Shown: positions 50,370 through 61,216, counted from the stretch's first letter. The stretch is DNA of 64,000 nt from Takakia lepidozioides (GCA_030704615.1 CM060731.1:74132756-74196755); one strand, 5' to 3'. Notes: a model not told the origin generated them from the sequence alone. Made by a program: numbers and translations.

Positions 50370-51689
50370 TCAAAGTTGATGCAGCTGCATCTGATCTCGT
50401 TCTAAATCTGAACATTGCAGTTGGTGATGGACATTGGTGATGGCCCTGAGCTCTGGGAAAACTGAGTCGGGGTGCCGGTAGCGCTTGTTCAGGCTGCTCC
50501 AGTGAATGTTGCCAGACAGAAGCTCCTTCACACCTTCCACGTAGCGGCGCACAGCAAAGGCGCCAGGTTCCGCGTCCAACACGGCCAACTGCGTCTCCAG
50601 CTCCAAGACGAGGCGAGTGTAGGAGTTCGTCAAGTCGACGGCTCTCCACGCAGCTTGGGGTAGCAGTGTGCCTTCAGATTCCATCAACACCTTGATTAGA
50701 TTGCGCGGATTGTCTTCCTCCTGCATCTCCTTGGGGTAGGAGAAAATATCGTTGACGAAAGCGGCCTGAATGACGGCCGCATTGGTCAGCTGTTGCATCA
50801 TGCTTTGCGCACGAATCTCGTCTGGAAGAAAGGCGTTCTTGCCCAACTCCACGAGATTCAGACTAAACAAGCCTCCAGAGTTCCAGGCGCGCATTTGGGT
50901 GAAAGTCTCCAAGTCTTCTTGCAAATTATATTTAAAGCGGTCGCCTAGAACGTCGACATGGCTGGCAAGGGTGACTCTGTGGTGCTCGCGGAGAGAGTCT
51001 GCAAAATTATTGAACCATCCCGGGGTGGACATGCGTCTCAAATCCTGACCCGATTCCCACATCATCCCCTCGATCGGGGTGGGATCGCACGGAGGCTCTT
51101 GTTGCATGAAGAGGAGGTCCAAGTTGGGGAGGAACTCTCCGATTTTGTGAGGGCTCTCACGGATGCTGCGATCAATGCCATACTCCTCGAGGCACAAGTC
51201 GTTTGGCGAATCAAAGAGAAGATCATCCAACATGAACCCCGGGGCGAACACCATAGAGATGGCTACAAGACGATCACAACTGACGGTTCCGCTGAACAGA
51301 ACGCTGGAAAACGAGACGGCTAGACGACAATACACTTCAAACGACTTGACCTGCCAGTGCCGTGCAATTTTTAGAAGGCGTTCCTCGGCTTCAACATGAA
51401 ACATGCTCTGCTGTCGAGGTGGGAGGCCGCTGATGATCAAGGAAGAGACGAGAGGTGGAAGCTGGATCTCATCGTTCGTGGGATTCTTAACTGCTAGATG
51501 TTCAGATTGGTGCAGTTCTAGCCTGCTAGCTGTGCATCGTACCAGAAGGGAATTAGACCAGTATTTGACAGGCGAAGAGAAGAATGGGCGCTTCTGAAAT
51601 GCAGAAGTTGTAGGGAGGGAGCGAGGGAAGAAGGTAGGGCGACCACTTCGGCAATGAAGTGACAGGCCATTGTGGAGCTGAAGAACCAT
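50370..51689 (-). CDS. Microbial-type terpene synthase-like (MTPSL), left copy
   Basis: Intronless, 439 residues. Class I terpene cyclase: metal-dependent ionisation of a prenyl diphosphate. Motifs are the Asp-rich FMLDDLLFD (Asp155, 156, 160) and the NSE triad NDIFSYPKE (Asn313, Ser317, Glu321); the helix motif MRAWNSGGLFSLNLVELG follows the family pattern. Single-domain size and lack of introns fit MTPSL genes, described in non-seed plants and thought to come from microbes. The first 55 or so residues are rich in Ser, Arg, Phe and Pro with almost no acids (FFPRSLPTTSAFQKRPFFSS), resembling a plastid transit peptide, which is unusual for this family. Start chosen because upstream frames of the two copies diverge. 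Differs from the right copy at about a dozen residues. Confidence 0.9.
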   Translation of the reverse strand: MVLQLHNGLSLHCRSGRPTFFPRSLPTTSAFQKRPFFSSPVKYWSNSLLVRCTASRLELHQSEHLAVKNPTNDEIQLPPLVSSLIISGLPPRQQSMFHVEAEERLLKIARHWQVKSFEVYCRLAVSFSSVLFSGTVSCDRLVAISMVFAPGFMLDDLLFDSPNDLCLEEYGIDRSIRESPHKIGEFLPNLDLLFMQQEPPCDPTPIEGMMWESGQDLRRMSTPGWFNNFADSLREHHRVTLASHVDVLGDRFKYNLQEDLETFTQMRAWNSGGLFSLNLVELGKNAFLPDEIRAQSMMQQLTNAAVIQAAFVNDIFSYPKEMQEEDNPRNLIKVLMESEGTLLPQAAWRAVDLTNSYTRLVLELETQLAVLDAEPGAFAVRRYVEGVKELLSGNIHWSSLNKRYRHPDSVFPELRAITNVHHQLQCSDLERDQMQLHQL

Positions 51690-51979
51690 TCTGCAGTCCT
51701 CCCTGCAGCTAGTACAGTTAGAGAAGAAACTAGGTAGAATGCGCGCGGGCAGCAGAGCGTTGAAGAGGGAAGCCTTGACTTGGAGCTCTCGATGGGCTCG
51801 GACCTTGTATGTACTCTTAAGTACTTCTTACCGCCGTGATCGCTCTCCGGTGTCACCACGCTTCGTGTCACTCTCGAGAAGGTTTGACAGGCCTGAACCC
51901 AGTGGTTGGGTGTTTGTGCCTTGCCTGTGCATAACCTAGGTGTGATCCTGGGTTCAATCCTTCAACATGTGCCTTCAGA

Positions 51980-52319
51980 GGTGATAGCTGGTACACCTGT
52001 TTCCTTATAAGGCTGCTGCTCGTTCAGTAGACAATAGTCATAATGCTCAACGCAATTTGGTATATTCGCTCTTATACCATGAATTGAGCCAAGCACTCTT
52101 GCATCTTCATTCTATATCAAAGAATGCTCTAACTCACTCTAACATAGCAGCGGGAAGAAGAGATAGATAACTAGAAGCATTGCTAAATGTACAGATGTAA
52201 TCTGGTGAAGCGGGTCTTTGACAACCGCCATTGCCAGCTCACTCTAGATTCAAACAGGTCATTCCAATTGATCGTCCACATATCACGACAAATGTCCACA
52301 GGTCGATCGATCTATATTT
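51980..52319. other. Start of the spacer between the arms
   Basis: No gene recognised. Linking sequence between the left arm and the composite repeat at 52320. Confidence 0.4.
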
Positions 52320-53270
52320 TCAATAATCCAGCGCAGAGGTCGAAGTCAAACATCAATTCACTTTCATCTGTTCAGCCCACTCCATTTCACAGTGCAGCTA
52401 AACCACATTGGCATTGGGTTGTACATACTATATCTCCTGAAAATTTCTTGCTACATCCCTTTCTTTGTATGCTAGCTTGCTGGCTAATGTTGAGAGCTCT
52501 CTTCCATGACCCTACCTTGAGTCTCTTGCTTCCTGGTCTCTCTCTCGTTATGTCCAGCTTGCTTTCCTTTACCTTTCTTTCTTCTCGACCACAGCTTTCT
52601 TTTCAGGTTGAGTTTCATACAATCTGGTGGGATGAACCCCGACTGGCTCTTGGAGGTTATTAGCTTGTGGAGACCCCACCCTCTAATGATATAGTCATGC
52701 GCACATACTATCTCTCTCTTGGCTTCTGGGCTGCTTTTGGGTGTGGTTTTGTCTCTTCTTTCTGGCTTCTCCCTTTTGTCTCATAAGCTCTTTGAGATTT
52801 CCACGGACGTTATAAAGTACCATTCCATTTCATTTCATTTCTCTTTCGTTTCTATAGTGTCTCTCTATCTCTTACAGCCCAATTGCTTGTCTACGCCACT
52901 CTCTCCATCTCTTCTATGGGCATTGGAAAGGTTCAGGTTGGGATCCCAGCCTGAGGATGGAAACTGGTAGATGATGGGTTAATCTGCAGTGTTTGCTTGT
53001 ACCCAGCTTGTGCCAGGGAAGACAGCAGGGGATTGGGGCTGAGGAACATTTCTTCTTCCACTATCCACTCTAATATGAAATCAGGGCCTGCTACTACAAC
53101 CTGTTAAGAGACAGCCAATCCCTTACATTGGTCTTTGTTTCATCATGAGGATCAGTTATACCTGGCTGCATATCTCTCTCAACCTTTGGGAATCTCCTGA
53201 TTCCGAACAGTGGTTTTTCAGCTGCTTGTAGAGGGCCCCCGACTTTCTTGTTTCCTGCTTTTTTTTATCC
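52320..53270 (+). repeat. Composite repeat, plus copy
   Basis: Collinear with 19730-20640: CCAGCGCAGAGGTCGAAGTC, GGTTGAGTTTCATACAATCT, GCATTGGAAAGGTTCAGG, GAATCTCCTGATTCCGAACA. It carries a plus-strand LINE-like end at 52735-52850 (CGGACGTTATAAAGTACCAT then TTTCATTTCATTTC). Confidence 0.8.
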
Positions 53271-53469
53271 AAAAAGCTTTCCAGCTGCCTGTGCACACTA
53301 TGAAGCAGAGGGATCAACTCTGAAGTAAACAAAACCATTTGCCGCATTGTTAGGCATACCTTGGAGCACGAATCTGCAGTGTGGGTTGATAAGCAGGCTG
53401 TTTCTAGAATCCATTCACGTGGGGTTGCTCATCAGCAGCATTATGTTAGAGATTATTGACTGACAGTAT

Positions 53470-53830
53470 ATATATATATTTAAAAATAAATAAAACAGGG
53501 GGACAGGCGCCCTGGAAAATATATTAAGAAAAGTAGAAAAAATAACCAACTCAGGGGCCATGAAGGCTTAGAGCGGGGATACCACCTCGTGACCCAGAAC
53601 CGATGAACAAAAGTGATTGTTTTTGCAAAGAAAGCAGAGCTGCAGAGTAAGCAGGCGGCCAATGTGCTGCCAAAGTGCCAGAGTAGTAGTGAAGTAAGTA
53701 TCTTATGCTGCACTACCAGGGGGGAGGGAACAGGAGGAGGAGATGTGTTGAGAGGCAGAAAACTGGAAGGAGCAGTGTCAGAACAATGTCCAGCAGTGGC
53801 CATCTACGAAATGCAGGAACACTAAAACTT
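53470..53830 (-). mobile_element. LINE 3' end fragment, minus strand
   Basis: On the minus strand the sequence ends with TTAATATATTTTCCAGGGCG, a GTCCCCCTG segment and an AT-rich tail ending in (TA)n at about 53470-53480. This is typical of plant LINE 3' ends. The short upstream frame shows no clear domain. Confidence 0.5.
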
Positions 53831-54019
53831 AAGCTGCGCGTTTAACTTATAATCTCTTGCACGTCTGTGGCGCCGAGGACGCCTGCAGCCGGGGATTTCC
53901 CATTGAGGGGGAACGGAGTCTTTCCATATTGTCAATAATTGTCAATATAATACGCCAAGTAATAGAAAAGGCCCGGGGGAGTTGAATGCGCCCGGACCGG
54001 TAAGCGTACGTGACCCGAG

Positions 54020-55215
54020 TTGAATGCCAACCCAGCCCCACCGCAGGGGGAGGAATTGCAATGGGCCTTGCACTCCAGTTTCACTTGGTTTCTACGCTAC
54101 CCATTGGCTGCTTTACAGTTCGACCCCGGGGAATGGAGCTGGAAGGATGAGCACCACTCCCCTTTCTTTGCTTATTCGGTGAAGTTAGGTCACTCGTTGT
54201 TGAGACCCATAACAATATGGAAAAAACAAAGGGCTGCCAAAATCTCAGGCTTTTTGTGGAAGTTGGCTCATAGAATCTTGCTTGTCAATGCCAAGACCTT
54301 ATTCAACAATGCTACTTGCGGTTTGTGCATGTCACACCCTGAGTCCATCGAGCACTGCCTAGTAGACTGCCCCTTCCCTTCTAGAGTTTGGAGAGCTGTG
54401 TTACACTTTTACTCATGTTGGGAGTCTTTTCCATCCCCAGCCCCCTCCTCTCTTCTGCTCTTGAATTTCTTGCCTGCTCACGTGCCATCTGTTTGCCCTG
54501 AATGGGCAAGTCTAAGAGCTTTAACCTTATGGAACCTCTGGAAGGTTAGATGTGCTCTTGTTTTTTAAGGGAGAGCCCCCAGGGGCAGGTCTGTGCTTTT
54601 TTGCATTTATCAAGACCTGCTTACTGAGGGAAGGAAGGCTTGGGATACGTTGTGTGCAGCTGTTTCCAGATCTTCAGAACAACGTGGCAGGCAGCTCATC
54701 AATAGCTTTCAACAGTCCTGGGGTAAAAACGACATTCTCGGAACCTGTCTTCCCAACATGCAGTACTACAGGAAAGTCTCTACTCCCAATTCATGGGATA
54801 TCCCCTAGTGATGGGGACGATGTGGACTTCAACTGGAGGCACAAGAAGCCTCGAGTTGCCAAGTCTGGGACTCAGCTGCGTTTTTAGCACGTAGCTCAAG
54901 AATCTTTTCTCAAACTTCTCCCTGCTCCAGACTTGGGTACTACTTACCAAGCAACTGTTCTCAGTGTTATCGGTGCTTATCAGCCTTGCTCTTTAGGCTC
55001 ACTTGCTTTATCTCTCCTCATGCACTAGCTTCACTCATCTTTTTCCAGCTCCTCCGCTTCATTTGCTCTTAGCTAGTATGCTTGGTCATGGGGAAGTTCC
55101 CCCTCAATGAGCCTCTACGGCCTCCCTGGTGGTTATTTCTTCCACCTTAATGTGAACCTTTGTTTCATTTAATTTGATTAAAAAGGGCCCCTGCTCCCCC
55201 TTTATATATATATAT
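54020..55215 (+). mobile_element. LINE 3' part with zinc-binding (zf-RVT) domain
   Basis: The open frame at 54020-54568 encodes FFAYSVKLGHSLLRP, AKISGFLWKLAHRILLVNAK, and the zinc-binding pattern CGLCMSHPESIEHCLVDCPF, followed by a RVW and a WNLWKVR segment. This is the domain at the C-terminus of plant LINE reverse transcriptases. Further decayed coding follows to about 54890. The 3' end is TTTCATTTAATTTGATTAAA, AAGGGCCCCTGC and a (TA)n tail at 55203-55217. Confidence 0.8.
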
Positions 55216-55217
55216 AT

Positions 55218-56220
55218 ACAAGTTTAAATGCTCATCTTGCATAGTCGTACATGAGGAATTAATGGTCATGCATGGAAATACATCAGTTGTCTTCAGACAG
55301 AAGTCTTGCATGGACACACATCACATCGTATGTTTGTATGTATGTATGACAATGCAACTGATTTCTTATGTGTGACTGTGCATGAAAATAATACCAGATG
55401 TCATGTATGCCATGTATGACACATGTAATTTTATTTTTCAAGTAATAAGAATAAAAGAATTCTATTAGTAGAGATATTAAGACTCATACTCATCATCTCA
55501 TTCATTGTTATATGAACCCAAGACATCATGACTTGTATGCATAGAAATAGAGTTTTAATAATGCATGAAAATACATGACAAGTTTGATGCATTGTCATAC
55601 ATATGCCACAAGAAATGTGCATGAATGAGACATGACATCATGTATGTACGACTATGCTAATAGATATGACAATGCTTCCAAATCATGTATGACTTTGCAA
55701 CGATTGAAAATAAAAAGAATGATATTAGTATAGATATGAAGATTCATAGTCACCATCTCATCCATTGTAAATTGAACCCGTGAGTTCACAATTTTTATGC
55801 ATAGAGATAAAGTATTAATACTGCATGGAAATACATGGTTTGAAGTATGATATATTTGTCATACCTAATTATAATATATACCATTCAAGACTTGTGCATG
55901 AAGACAATTCATGTATTCATGCTTGACCATATATTTTCTCCTGTATGACTATTTTTGAAGTTGGTCATCCAAGTATAGTCACCATGTAACTACTTTTGCA
56001 GGGACTTAGAATTTTTCCGAAGTAGCAAAATTACAAGGATTGGGAGCTTATCCGGGAACATGCATGTCCATATATTTCTCATGTATTTGCGAGATTTGAC
56101 AATATCTCAACATGAGACCAGGCCCACAACCCTATATTTCTCATGTATTTCCATACATGTATGACTATGCATGAAGATGGGCATCCACCCAGGACTTCGA
56201 AATTTTTTGAAGTAGCAGCG
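55218..56220. repeat. AT-rich region with degenerate tandem units of about 260 bp
   Basis: Motifs such as TGCATGAAAATACATG and TATGAC recur. A unit with ATTAGTAGAGATAT (near 55463), CATCATCTCATTCATTG and a following GAACCC recurs about 260 bp later (ATTAGTATAGATAT near 55723, CACCATCTCATCCATTG). TATATTTCTCATGTATTT recurs near 56071 and 56134. No coding sequence. Confidence 0.6.
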
Positions 56221-56221
56221 C

Positions 56222-56312
56222 AAAAACCTCAGTTGCAGAACTGTTGAATTTCGAACCTGGATCATCGGTTATTAGGTGAGAGAGTTCGCACCACTGAGCT
56301 GCATGCTGCTAC
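56222..56312 (-). repeat. tRNA-like SINE head (Pol III A and B boxes)
   Basis: The minus strand has CAGCTCAGTGG (56301-56291), fitting the A-box consensus, and GGTTCGAAA (56258-56250), fitting the B box, with a tRNA-like spacing of about 33 bases. No clover-leaf with a normal anticodon arm is evident, so a tRNA-derived SINE or degraded tRNA is more likely than a functional tRNA gene. Confidence 0.5.
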
Positions 56313-56483
56313 ATTGGAAAACTGTTCCGAATTTAATGTTAGTTATACAGAAAAAGGGACTCTAGACTGCGTGCTACCAAGACATGGGCGTCGTCGTGGT
56401 GACCGCGCGGATCTGAGGCGCCAGACTAAGAGGGGCACGGGCCTTTTCTATTTCGTGGCATATAATACTGTCAATAATGAAAT

Positions 56484-57117
56484 AATAGGAATAATGTAAG
56501 AACTTAATGCACAAGTGCAACCTCTGACAGGATGGTTCGCCGGTTTCTGTCATGTCAAATCTTCCCCACCTTCTCTTGAGAGTGACATGGAACTGAAGGA
56601 GCGTAAACTCAAGTCGGGGTTACACTGGGTTACACGACGAGGTGTGTAACTCCGCTTGGGGTTACATCGGGTTACGTGACAAGGTGTGTAACTCCACTTG
56701 GGGTTACACAGAATGTAGTGTAACTCCTCTCGGTGTAACTCACACTTGGTCTCAAAATTTGACTAATCCCAAATTTGGTGAAGTATAAAATGGACTAACC
56801 AGAGTTACATGAGAAACCGGGGTTACAGAGGGTTACACCGATCGTAGGGTTACACTACCGGAGTTACATCGACCAGGGTTACACTACAAGCGCCTCCCAT
56901 CAAGAATCAAAACCTGAACCTCGCCACCTACAACACTATCACCTTACCACCATGCTACCCACTGCAGCTTGCAACCCACTTGGATTCTTAAGTAGTTAAT
57001 AGTGAAACTGAGGTAAGAGGGGTGGGAAAGATTTGACAGGCCCCTGCCGGAGGAGCCCATGCTGCGAAAGTACTGTCAGATCACACGCGTCCGTTAAGTT
57101 CTTACATTATTCCTATT
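56484..57117. mobile_element. 634-bp inverted-repeat element with GTTACA arrays
   Basis: Perfect 24-bp terminal inverted repeats at 56484-56507 and 57094-57117 (core GGAATAATGTAAGAACTTAA). Imperfect pairing continues inward for about 100 bp, for example GTCAAATCTTCCCCACC against GGTGGGAAAGATTTGAC. The interior (about 56610-56890) has about a dozen GTTACA or TGTAAC motifs, mostly GGGTTACAC. A TA dinucleotide flanks the GGAATAATG ends but may be part of the repeat. No protein frame: a non-autonomous transposon (MITE) or foldback element of unknown superfamily. Confidence 0.75.
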
Positions 57118-57489
57118 GTCTTCAGTCAATAGTTGTGTGATACAAGAAGGGTCCAATATAATAATATAATAAAATTAAATAATGTCAACAAGCATTGACA
57201 GTATTATGTCAGAGATTTCCAAGGATCTGAATCTAAGTCTGCAAGTCAAAAAAAAAGAAAAAGTCTGCAAGTCTTGACGTCTAGACGTCTAGACCCTGCT
57301 GCATAAATCTGACATAGAGGCTGTAGTGTCCAAAGCCTTGTATGTTGCCAGGAAATTGTCTGATGAGAATGAAGTTAAGTTAGGCAGAAATTTCCCTAAA
57401 CTTGTTTCCAGTCTCACATGGGGGAGGCCATCATGGATGGCCTCAAGGGTTTACCCACTCTGGGCACTAGACTGAAATTTAAACTCGGG

Positions 57490-57660
57490 GCGGGAAGCCT
57501 ACCTTAACAGATGATGCAGAGAGGAAAGGGGATTGCAAATGCCCGCTGTATATGGGCAAGCTGAAGACAAAGTCCACTTTCTGATTCATTGCCCTGGATG
57601 CTCTCACAGAGACACCCATCAAGGGATTTGGGATTTGCTCCTGTAAGTATCATAAAATCC
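57490..57660 (+). mobile_element. LINE zinc-binding domain fragment
   Basis: With small frame changes it reads like CPLY..GQAEDKVHF, LIHCPGCSHRDTHQGIWDLL, the Cys/His pattern of a LINE C-terminal domain. It is isolated and degraded. Confidence 0.5.
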
Positions 57661-58149
57661 TTCCACCGCTTGTTATTTCAGTTTCAATACCCTAAGGATT
57701 GATACCCAACCTAAAAAGGAAGTTTGATGGAGAACAGTAGCAATGATGTAAAACTTACTGCAACCAGGCAATCTCTGATAATTTACAGAGCCTACTGCTC
57801 AACACACAGGCCATGAGGGCCCAATGGACGGTCTGAAGGCACATGTTGAAGGATTGAACCCAGGATCACACCTAGGTTATGCACAGGCAAGGCACAAACA
57901 CCCAACCACTGGGTTCAGGCCTCTCAAACCTTCTCGAGAGTGACACCAAACATCGGAGTGACACGAAGCGTGGTGACACCGGAGAGCGATCACGGCGGTA
58001 AGAAGTACTTAAGAGTACATACAAGGTCCGCAGTCCAGAGAGCCCATCGAGAGCTCCAAGTCAAGGCTTCCCTCTTCAACGCTCTGCTGCCCGCGCGCAT
58101 TCTACCTAGTTTCTTCTCTAACTGTACTAGCCGCAGGGAGGACAGCAAA

Positions 58150-59469
58150 ATGGTTCTTCAGCTCCACAATGGCCTGTCACTTCATTGCCGAAGTGGTCGC
58201 CCTACCTTCTTCCCTCGCTCCCTCCCTACAACTTCTGCATTTCAGAAGCGCCCATTCTTCTCTTCGCCTGTCAAATACTGGTCTAATTCCCTTCTGGTAC
58301 GATGTACAGCTAGCAGGCGAGAACTGCAACAATCTGAACATCTAGCAGTTAAGAATCCCACGAACGATGAGATCCAGTTTCCACCTCTCGTCTCTTCCCT
58401 CATCATCAGCGGCCTCCCACCTCGACAGCAGAGCATGTTTCATGTTGAAGCCGAGGAACGCCTTCTAAAAATTGCACGGCACTGGCAGGTCAAGTCGTTT
58501 GAAGTGTATTGTCGTCTAGCCGTCTCGTTTTCCAGCGTTCTGTTCAGCGGAACCGTCAGTTGTGATCGTCTTGTAGCCATCTGTATGGTGTTCGCCCTGG
58601 GGTTCATGTTGGATGATCTTCTCTTTGATTCGCCAAACGACTTGTGCCTCGAGGAGTATGGCATTGATCGCAGCATCCGTGAGAGCCCTCACAAAATCGG
58701 AGAGTTCCTCCACAACTTGGACCTCCTCTTTATGCAACAAGAGCCTCCGTGCGATCCCACCCCGATCGAGGGGATGGTGTGGGAATTGGGTCAGGACATG
58801 AGACGCATGTCCACCCCGGGATGGTTCAATAATTTTGCAGACTCTCGCCGCGAGTACCACAGAGTCACCCTTGCCAGCCATGTCGACGTTCTAGGCGACC
58901 GCTTTAAATATAATTTGCAAGAAGACTTGGAGACTTTCACCCAAATGCGCGCCTGGAACTCTGGAGGCTTGTTTAGTCTGAATCTCGTGGAGTTGGGCAA
59001 GAACGCCTTTCTTCCAGACGAGATTCGTGCGCAAAGGATGATGCAACAGCTGACCAATGCGGCCGTCATTCAGGCCGCTTTCGTCAACGATATTTTCTCC
59101 TACCCCAAGGAGATGCAGGAGGAAGACAATCCGCGCAATCTAATCAAGGTGTTGATGGAATCTGAAGGCACACTGCTACCCCAAGCTGCGTGGAGAGCCG
59201 TCGACTTGACGAACTCATACACTCGCCTCGTCTTGGAGCTGGAGACGCAGTTGGCCGTGTTGGACGCAGAACCTGGCGCCTTTGCTGTGCGCCGCTACGT
59301 GGAAGGTGTGAAGGAGTTTCTGTCTGGCAACATTCACTGGAGCAGCCTGAACAAGCGCTACCGGCACCCCGACTCAGTTTTCCCAGAGCTCAGGGCCATC
59401 ACCAATGTCCATCACCAACTGCAATGTTCAGATTTAGAACGTGATCAGATGCAGCTGCATCAACTTTGA
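58150..59469 (+). CDS. Microbial-type terpene synthase-like (MTPSL), right copy
   Basis: Intronless, 439 residues, from ATG 58150 to TGA 59467-59469. The frame is open upstream to 57940, but that part is not conserved in frame in the left copy and is probably 5' UTR. Asp-rich motif DDLLFD at residues 155-160, NSE triad at 313-321, both intact. Residue changes from the left copy include Pro to Leu just before the Asp-rich motif (FAPGFML/FALGFML), Ser to Arg before MMQQ, His to Tyr in REHHRV/REYHRV and Leu to Phe in VKELLSG. The same transit-peptide-like N-terminus is present. Both copies look functional by frame and motif, so they are recent duplicates that could differ in product. The substrate cannot be told from sequence alone. 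Confidence 0.9.
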   Translation: MVLQLHNGLSLHCRSGRPTFFPRSLPTTSAFQKRPFFSSPVKYWSNSLLVRCTASRRELQQSEHLAVKNPTNDEIQFPPLVSSLIISGLPPRQQSMFHVEAEERLLKIARHWQVKSFEVYCRLAVSFSSVLFSGTVSCDRLVAICMVFALGFMLDDLLFDSPNDLCLEEYGIDRSIRESPHKIGEFLHNLDLLFMQQEPPCDPTPIEGMVWELGQDMRRMSTPGWFNNFADSRREYHRVTLASHVDVLGDRFKYNLQEDLETFTQMRAWNSGGLFSLNLVELGKNAFLPDEIRAQRMMQQLTNAAVIQAAFVNDIFSYPKEMQEEDNPRNLIKVLMESEGTLLPQAAWRAVDLTNSYTRLVLELETQLAVLDAEPGAFAVRRYVEGVKEFLSGNIHWSSLNKRYRHPDSVFPELRAITNVHHQLQCSDLERDQMQLHQL

Positions 59470-59984
59470 TATATTTTACCCAACACTGAGTCACAATGTC
59501 GACCATATATGTCAGAATGCTTGAGCACAGGAGGACTTGATATATTTTCATGTACATGTCATAATGTAATGCAACTGGTGTTACTCATAGCAACGTTTGT
59601 CTATATTAGAATAACGATTTGGATTCTGCATATATGATGCTGCTGCTTTTGATCTGCCATCTCATGTTTTAGCAAAGAAAGAGAAAAAGGAAATGGAGAA
59701 GCGAAGAGGAGCTAATCGGACTAAGTTTGGTTGGACTAGAAAACGAAAAGCAAATTTCAATTGTGGATCAGGTTCCAGTGTTTTTGTACTTGTGTCCCTT
59801 GGGCCCTCTGGCTCTCCTGTGGATGTAATACAAAACATCTCTTTCTCTTTCTTACTGTATTGGTCCTGTGGCCCTGGGTGGGGTTCATGATGGACTCAAC
59901 AAGGTTTCTCTCTTTTTCACAAATGTTTGGCAGCCTACCTGCACGAGGCATTCACCCTTAGACAATCACTAGAACATTAGTTCT

Positions 59985-60110
59985 TATTTCTCTGGCTTCC
60001 TGTTTTCTCTCATGTTTTTCTTTCCATGTTGTCCCATAAGCTCTATGAGCTTTCCGCGGACGTTATAAAGCACCATTTCATTTCATTTCATTTCATTTCT
60101 CTTTCTTTCT
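59985..60110 (+). mobile_element. LINE-like 3' end with (TTTCA)n tail, plus strand
   Basis: CTCTATGAGCTTTCCGCGGA, CGTTATAAAGCACC, then four ATTTC units; mirror of 49745-49870 within the right arm. Confidence 0.7.
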
Positions 60111-61216
60111 TTCCTTCACCCGTTTTGGGTCCATGGTGCTTCTAGTTTTCCCTTGTACCTGTACTTTGCCCATGGTCCCTAAGGCCCCATAAGAGGTAAC
60201 AAATTTCTTTCATTCTTATTTCTCTTTGCCCCATGAACATATTGCCCAATTCTCTTGTCTTCGTTTTCTCTTGTAGTTCCAATATGTGCCATGTAGTTCC
60301 TGTGTGGACATGATGAATCTCATTTCTTCCTCTTCTCCTCAATGTTGTTTTAAAGAGTTTTCTTGAGAAATTTTGGCAGGCCAGAATCTGTATTAAAAAG
60401 GGTAGGTCTCTCTATTGGAGGCACATTCCTACAGTGAACACACCCATCAATGTCCTATCTTGCTGGCCTTTAAGTCACAATGAGCGTTTGTGATCTGTGG
60501 CAAGACTCCAAGAAGCACAGGCACATCAGTAGTCATCTTTCTCTCTGGCTGTTTCCTCTTTCATGGTCCACAAATGGTGAAGATCATAGGTCGAACTACT
60601 GAAGCAATTTCCCTCCAGTAGCAAGGTTTGCTTATATATACCAGTAATGTGGAATGTGGGATGTGAACTCCATCAATGCTGTTCACCCCAGGCATCATAT
60701 TTACAATTATCCCTTCGTTGCATGTTTCGGGTGGTAAGTGCACCCTGGTCTTGAAAATTCGCTCTGTTTCTCCAAACTTTCATTGTCTGGATTCTAGTTT
60801 GATCAGAGTGGTTTGTCCTGGAAGGCCTTCTGGGATCACCTGAAGCAGCAGCCTCCATAACTCCTAGTAACATCAGAGATTTCAGAACTGAGAATTCGTA
60901 CCGTAACAACCATTGTCCTCCGTAACTTCCCACTTTGCGGCCAAGTTTGCTCCTGATAAGACCTGCTTCTACAGTAGTCTTAGCAAACTACGAAATCAAG
61001 CTCTTTAGAGGAAATCAGTGGCATGGCAGCTTGCTCTGATGGTCTGTATCTTGAAGTATTATCCATGGGTTTCAATAGTATCTTTGTTGAAGGGGATGAA
61101 ACCCAGGCCACGCCTTCAGGGCAATTTCAACACTATATCTTGCACATGTGTCAATAGTTATAACCTACTCCCCAATCTCGTTGGCTGCAAAAACAGGCAA
61201 CTCACCCTGACACTGT

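Larger units (their letters stand above)
48645..51979 (-). repeat. Inverted duplication, left arm
   Basis: About 3.34 kb that is the reverse complement of 57832-61216. The outer limit is ACAGTGTCAGGGTGAGTTG (48645) and the inner limit is GTGCCTTCAGA (ending 51979). Similarity is high throughout, including non-coding sequence. It contains one terpene synthase gene and a LINE-like 3' end at 49745-49870. Confidence 0.92.
57832..61216 (+). repeat. Inverted duplication, right arm
   Basis: About 3.39 kb, the reverse complement of 48645-51979, from TCTGAAGGCACATGTTGAAG to CTCACCCTGACACTGT. It has a small insertion near 57945-57962 that duplicates GAGTGACAC, and otherwise point changes and short indels. 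Confidence 0.92.

Noticed and set aside
56249-56301. Functional tRNA gene
   Set aside because: A and B boxes are present, but I could not draw acceptor and anticodon stems.
57940-58149. Upstream in-frame extension of the right terpene synthase
   Set aside because: The frame is open, but the left copy has different frames here and a short indel separates them. The conserved start is the ATG at 58150.
58242-59069. Antisense open frames within the terpene synthases
   Set aside because: They mirror the sense coding sequence in both copies and have no recognisable domain.
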